A stretch of 64,000 nucleotides of DNA from Actinoallomurus sp963823735 (lineage in GTDB: Bacteria > Actinomycetota > Actinomycetes > Streptosporangiales > Streptosporangiaceae). Shown one piece after another: positions 61,301 to 64,000 of this stretch; positions within the stretch are counted from its first letter, which is position 1; each line of letters starts with the position of its first letter. The stretch covers positions 1,736,001-1,800,000 of the forward strand of contig CAWGMO010000002.1 in NCBI GenBank assembly GCA_963823735.1, in the 5' to 3' direction. The position numbers were made by a program, and so were the translations under genes. The notes beneath the pieces were generated by a model. It did no database searches. It was given only the letters and a program-made list of their open reading frames with translations, and was not told the DNA's origin.

Positions 61301-61879
61301 ATGACACCTCGAAACACCACGACACCAGGCCCGTTCCAACGAGTGGTCGACACCCTGCGCACCGTCGTCGACGCCGAGCCGACCCGCACCGAGCTCGTGA
61401 TCGAGGACATGCCCGCGCCACAGCGGCTGGCCCCGTACTCGGCGGCGATCATGGCGACCGTCTACCGCGAGGACGACAGCGAGCTCGCCGTGGGGCGTCT
61501 CATCGTGCTGTACGACCCCGAGGGCCAGCGCGGCTGGCACGGCGACTTCCGGGTGGTGGCCTATGTCCGCGCCGACCTGGAGCCCGAGATCGCGGCGGAC
61601 CCGCTCATCGGCCCGGTGGGCTGGAGCTGGCTCACCGAGGCGCTGGGCTCGCACCACGCGGGCTACAAGGCCGCCTCGGGCACGATCACACGGGCCGTTT
61701 CCGAGAGCTTCGGCGACAAAGACGAGGACCCGGAGACAACCGAACTGGAGCTACGAGCGTCCTGGTCTCCGACGGACGATGACATATCAGGACATATCAG
61801 TGCGTGGTGCGACGTACTCTGCCAGGCAGCTGGATTGCCACCGGCAGGGGTGACCTCGCTGCCCGGTGCAGGAGCCTGA
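61301..61879 (+). CDS. DUF3000 family protein
   Basis: A 192-residue soluble protein recognised as DUF3000, an actinobacterial family nearly always next to RNase D. Conserved parts are 'ELVIEDMPAPQRLAPYSAAI', 'GRLIVLYDPEGQRGWHGDFR' and 'GPVGWSWLTEALGSHHAGYK'. Function is unknown, but the conserved neighbour suggests RNA metabolism. The gene is 17 bp from the RNase D start. Confidence 0.85.
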   Translation: MTPRNTTTPGPFQRVVDTLRTVVDAEPTRTELVIEDMPAPQRLAPYSAAIMATVYREDDSELAVGRLIVLYDPEGQRGWHGDFRVVAYVRADLEPEIAADPLIGPVGWSWLTEALGSHHAGYKAASGTITRAVSESFGDKDEDPETTELELRASWSPTDDDISGHISAWCDVLCQAAGLPPAGVTSLPGAGA

Positions 61880-61896
61880 CGACGTACGGTAGGCGC

Positions 61897-63126
61897 GTGG
61901 GAGTGTCGGAAGCAGAAGTAACACCACTACTCGAACCAAGAGACGGGATCCCCCCGGTCGTCGAGACCGCCGAGGCGCTCGGCCATGCCATCGAGGCGCT
62001 GGCCGGCGGCGAGGGTCCCGTCGCGGTCGACGCCGAGCGGGCGTCGGGATACCGCTACGGCCAGCGCGCCTATCTCGTGCAGCTGCGCCGCAGGGGGTCC
62101 GGCTCGTTCCTGATCGACCCGGTCCCCTGTTCGGACCTGTCCGCGCTGCGCGACGCGCTCAGCGGCACCGAGATGGTGCTGCACGCGGCCACCCAGGACC
62201 TCCCGTGCCTCGCCGAGATCGGCCTGGTGCCCGACGTGCTGTTCGACACCGAGCTGGCCGGGCGGCTGCTCGGCTACCCGCGGGTCGGCCTGGGCACGAT
62301 GGTGGAGACCGTCCTCGGCTTCACGCTGGAGAAGGGTCACTCGGCGGCCGACTGGTCCACCCGGCCGCTGCCCGCCGACTGGCTGCGCTACGCCGCCCTC
62401 GACGTCGAGCTTCTGGTCGAGCTGCGCGACGCGCTGCGCGGCGAGCTCGACGAGGCCGGCAAGCTCGGCTGGGCCGAGGAGGAGTTCGCGGCGATACTGA
62501 CCGCCCCGCCGAAGGAGCCACGCCAGGACCCCTGGCGCCGTACCTCCGGCATCCACCGCCTGCGCACCCGCCGCGGCCTGGCCGTCGTACGCGAGCTGTG
62601 GACGGCGCGCGACCGCATCGCCCGCGAGCGCGACCTGTCGCCGGGCCGTGTGCTCCCCGACGCCGCGATCGTCGAGGCCGCGCTCCAGCTCCCGAAGACG
62701 CCCGACGACCTGTCGGCGCTCCCGTCGTTCCGCGGCCGCAACCCGCGCCGCCACGCCGCCCAGTGGTTCCGCGCCGTGCAGCGCGGCCGTACGCTCCCCG
62801 ACCCCCAGCTCCCCGAGCACAGCCTGCCCGGCGAGGGCCCGCCGCCCGCCCACCGCTGGGCCGAGCGCGACCCCGCCGCGGCCGAGCGCCTCAGCGCCGC
62901 GCGTACGGTCGTGGCCGCGCTCGCCGACGAGCACACCATGCCGGCGGAGAACCTCCTCCAGCCCGACGCGGTGCGCCGGCTCGCCTGGACCCCACCGGAG
63001 GACGTCAACGAGGAGACGGTCGGCCTCGCGCTGACCGCTCTCGGTTGCAGGTCCTGGCAGGTGGGGCTCGCCGCCACGCCTCTCGCCAAGGCACTGGTCA
63101 GATTGGCGACCAAGGGTGACCTCTGA
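61897..63126 (+). CDS. rnd: Ribonuclease D
   Basis: A 409-residue 3'-5' exoribonuclease. The DEDDy residues are seen in 'PVAVDAERASGYRYGQRAYL' (D45, E47), 'LHAATQDLPCLAEIG' and 'LRYAALDVELLVEL' (Tyr and last Asp). The second half contains two HRDC-like domains ('RRGLAVVRELWTARDRIARE' and 'VVAALADEHTMPAENLLQPD'). The family trims tRNA and other stable RNA 3' ends. GTG start; a second GTG two codons on is possible. It overlaps the GNAT gene by 11 bp. Confidence 0.9.
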   Translation: MGVSEAEVTPLLEPRDGIPPVVETAEALGHAIEALAGGEGPVAVDAERASGYRYGQRAYLVQLRRRGSGSFLIDPVPCSDLSALRDALSGTEMVLHAATQDLPCLAEIGLVPDVLFDTELAGRLLGYPRVGLGTMVETVLGFTLEKGHSAADWSTRPLPADWLRYAALDVELLVELRDALRGELDEAGKLGWAEEEFAAILTAPPKEPRQDPWRRTSGIHRLRTRRGLAVVRELWTARDRIARERDLSPGRVLPDAAIVEAALQLPKTPDDLSALPSFRGRNPRRHAAQWFRAVQRGRTLPDPQLPEHSLPGEGPPPAHRWAERDPAAAERLSAARTVVAALADEHTMPAENLLQPDAVRRLAWTPPEDVNEETVGLALTALGCRSWQVGLAATPLAKALVRLATKGDL

Positions 63127-63586
63127 GGCGATCGTCACCGACCGTCTCGTCCTGCGGCCCCTCGGCACCGAGCCGGCGCGCGCCATCGCGGACGGCGACT
63201 ACTCCGGCGTGGTCGCCGGCAACGGCTGGCCCACCGAGGCGAGCCCGCTCGTCGCCCAGCGCGCCGCGAACGACCCCGGCGCGCTGACCTGGCTGATCAC
63301 CCATGAGGGCGCCGTCATCGGCGAGTGCGGCCTCAAGCACGCGCCCGGCCCCGACGGGTCCACCGAGATCGGGTACGGCCTGGGGCACGCCTGGCGCGCC
63401 GACGGCTACGGCACCGAAGCGGTACGCGGCCTGGTCGACTGGCTCCACGGCCTGCCGTCCTGCCGCCGGGTCACCGCCGAGGTGCATGAGAGCAACACGC
63501 CCTCGCGACGGCTGCTCGAACGCCTCGGCTTCACCATCGACTTTCTGGCGCCGCCGTACGTCTGGTACGCCCGAGCGCTGCGTTAG
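63116..63586 (+). CDS. GNAT-family N-acetyltransferase
   Basis: A 156-residue RimJ/RimL-type acetyltransferase. 'IVTDRLVLRPLGTEPARAIA' opens it, 'GYGLGHAWRADGYGTEAVRG' is the acetyl-CoA-binding motif A region, and 'EVHESNTPSRRLLERLGFTI' is motif B with the conserved N-x-x-S. The acceptor is unknown. The GTG start lies within the RNase D 3' end. The 3' end overlaps the convergent deacetylase gene by four bases. Confidence 0.88.
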   Translation: MTSEAIVTDRLVLRPLGTEPARAIADGDYSGVVAGNGWPTEASPLVAQRAANDPGALTWLITHEGAVIGECGLKHAPGPDGSTEIGYGLGHAWRADGYGTEAVRGLVDWLHGLPSCRRVTAEVHESNTPSRRLLERLGFTIDFLAPPYVWYARALR

Positions 63587-64000
63587 AGGGCGGCGAAGAC
63601 CAGGCCGCGTTTCTTCAGCTCGGGGATGACCGTCCGCAGGGCCTTCAGCGTCTCCGAGCGGTCGCCGCCGCCGTCGTGGCAGAGCAGGATGTCGCCGCCC
63701 TTGGCGTCGAGCAGGCTGTGCTCGATGCGCTTCGTACCGGGACGCGCCCAGTCGCGTGGGTCGACGGCCCAGTCGATGGGCGTCATGCCGTGCCGGGCCG
63801 CGGAGCGTAGAACGTTCTTGGACCAGGCGCCGCCGGGCGAGCGGAAGAACCTCGGGGCGACGCCGGTCGCGTCGCCGATACGGTCGTGCGCCTCGGTGAT
63901 CTCGGTGTCGACCCTCTTGCGGGACAGCGACGCGATCTCGAGCGGGTGCGTCATCGTGTGGTTGCAGAGCTGGTGGCCGGCGCTCACGATCCGCTGCGCC
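63583..64000 (-). CDS. Polysaccharide deacetylase (NodB domain), 5' end outside window
   Basis: About 138 C-terminal residues of a NodB-type deacetylase are present and the frame is open to the window edge. The metal-binding 'HTMTH' is motif 2, 'RFFRSPGGAWSKNVLRSA' motif 3, 'WAVDPRDWARPG' motif 4 and 'GGDILLCHDGGGDRSETL' motif 5. Such enzymes remove acetyl groups from peptidoglycan or chitin-like polymers and are usually exported. The N-terminal signal would lie beyond the window. Confidence 0.9.
   Translation of the reverse strand, partial: AQRIVSAGHQLCNHTMTHPLEIASLSRKRVDTEITEAHDRIGDATGVAPRFFRSPGGAWSKNVLRSAARHGMTPIDWAVDPRDWARPGTKRIEHSLLDAKGGDILLCHDGGGDRSETLKALRTVIPELKKRGLVFAAL

Overview
The window is 64 kb of very GC-rich DNA with short intergenic gaps, many 4-bp ATGA/GTGA stop-start overlaps, frequent GTG starts and several starts with little or no leader. 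These features point to a high-GC actinobacterium. The HemE/HemG/HemQ coproporphyrin-type haem genes, the DUF3000-RNase D pair, the free-standing LigC-type ligase near a LigD-type polymerase, and the many TetR/MarR regulators fit this. A filamentous genus of the Streptosporangiales type is my best guess, but no rRNA or species marker is present.

Layout. 0.1-8.3 kb: a DMT permease, a coupled polysaccharide deacetylase/glycosyltransferase pair, a secreted phospholipase D-like protein, a YjbR-fold protein, a large secreted GH16 glucanase and an MFS exporter. 8.3-8.9 kb: a recombination scar joining two broken genes (TetR and SDR). 8.9-16.7 kb: a methyltransferase coupled to a pdxH-like oxidase, a NarL-type two-component system, a CPBP protease, RNase Z, two tiny overlapping ORFs, a MarR operon and a truncated CorA. 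16.6-18.5 kb: a TetR/P450 operon behind twin palindromic operators. 18.6-21 kb: an unknown TPR-like protein and an ammonium transporter. 21-26.2 kb: a three-gene ABC-2 exporter divergent from an OmpR-type two-component system. 26.2-31 kb: an ArsR/SRPBCC operon, an orphan sensor kinase and an MFS carrier. 31.5-36.6 kb: a secreted protein, a coiled-coil Mrr-like nuclease, and an Old Yellow Enzyme/MarR divergon. 36.8-41.1 kb: RecQ, an integral-membrane glycosyltransferase and a Tat-exported glycosidase. 41.2-41.4 kb: a structured RNA. 41.4-50.5 kb: a GH18-like protein, a LacI/MFS divergon, a NAGPA-type glycosidase, an SHS-family carrier and GlgX. 50.6-55.9 kb: a RibD-like reductase, a TetR/SRPBCC divergon, DNA ligase, Prim-Pol and MsrB. 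55.9-64 kb: the haem genes hemQ, hemG and hemE with interspersed small genes, then DUF3000, RNase D, a GNAT protein and a partial deacetylase.

The most unusual element is the minus-strand RNA at about 41.21-41.38 kb. It holds a tRNA T-arm, a 7-bp acceptor helix closed into a hairpin, and a D-arm, in the circularly permuted order 3'-half then 5'-half. The two RNA ends pair in a long terminal stem followed by a T run. This is the architecture I recall for bacterial Y RNAs (YrlA), the partners of Ro60/Rsr. No TROVE (Ro60) gene lies in the window.

A second window-wide pattern is a series of one- or two-base indels in otherwise intact conserved genes: an SRPBCC gene, recQ, the LigD-type polymerase, hemQ, hemG and a DUF4349 lipoprotein gene. 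Because hemG and hemQ should both be needed for haem, I read most of these as probable sequence errors. One of them makes a false 1,110-residue RecQ-glycosyltransferase fusion. Several divergent regulator/target pairs carry well-formed palindromic operators, described individually below.
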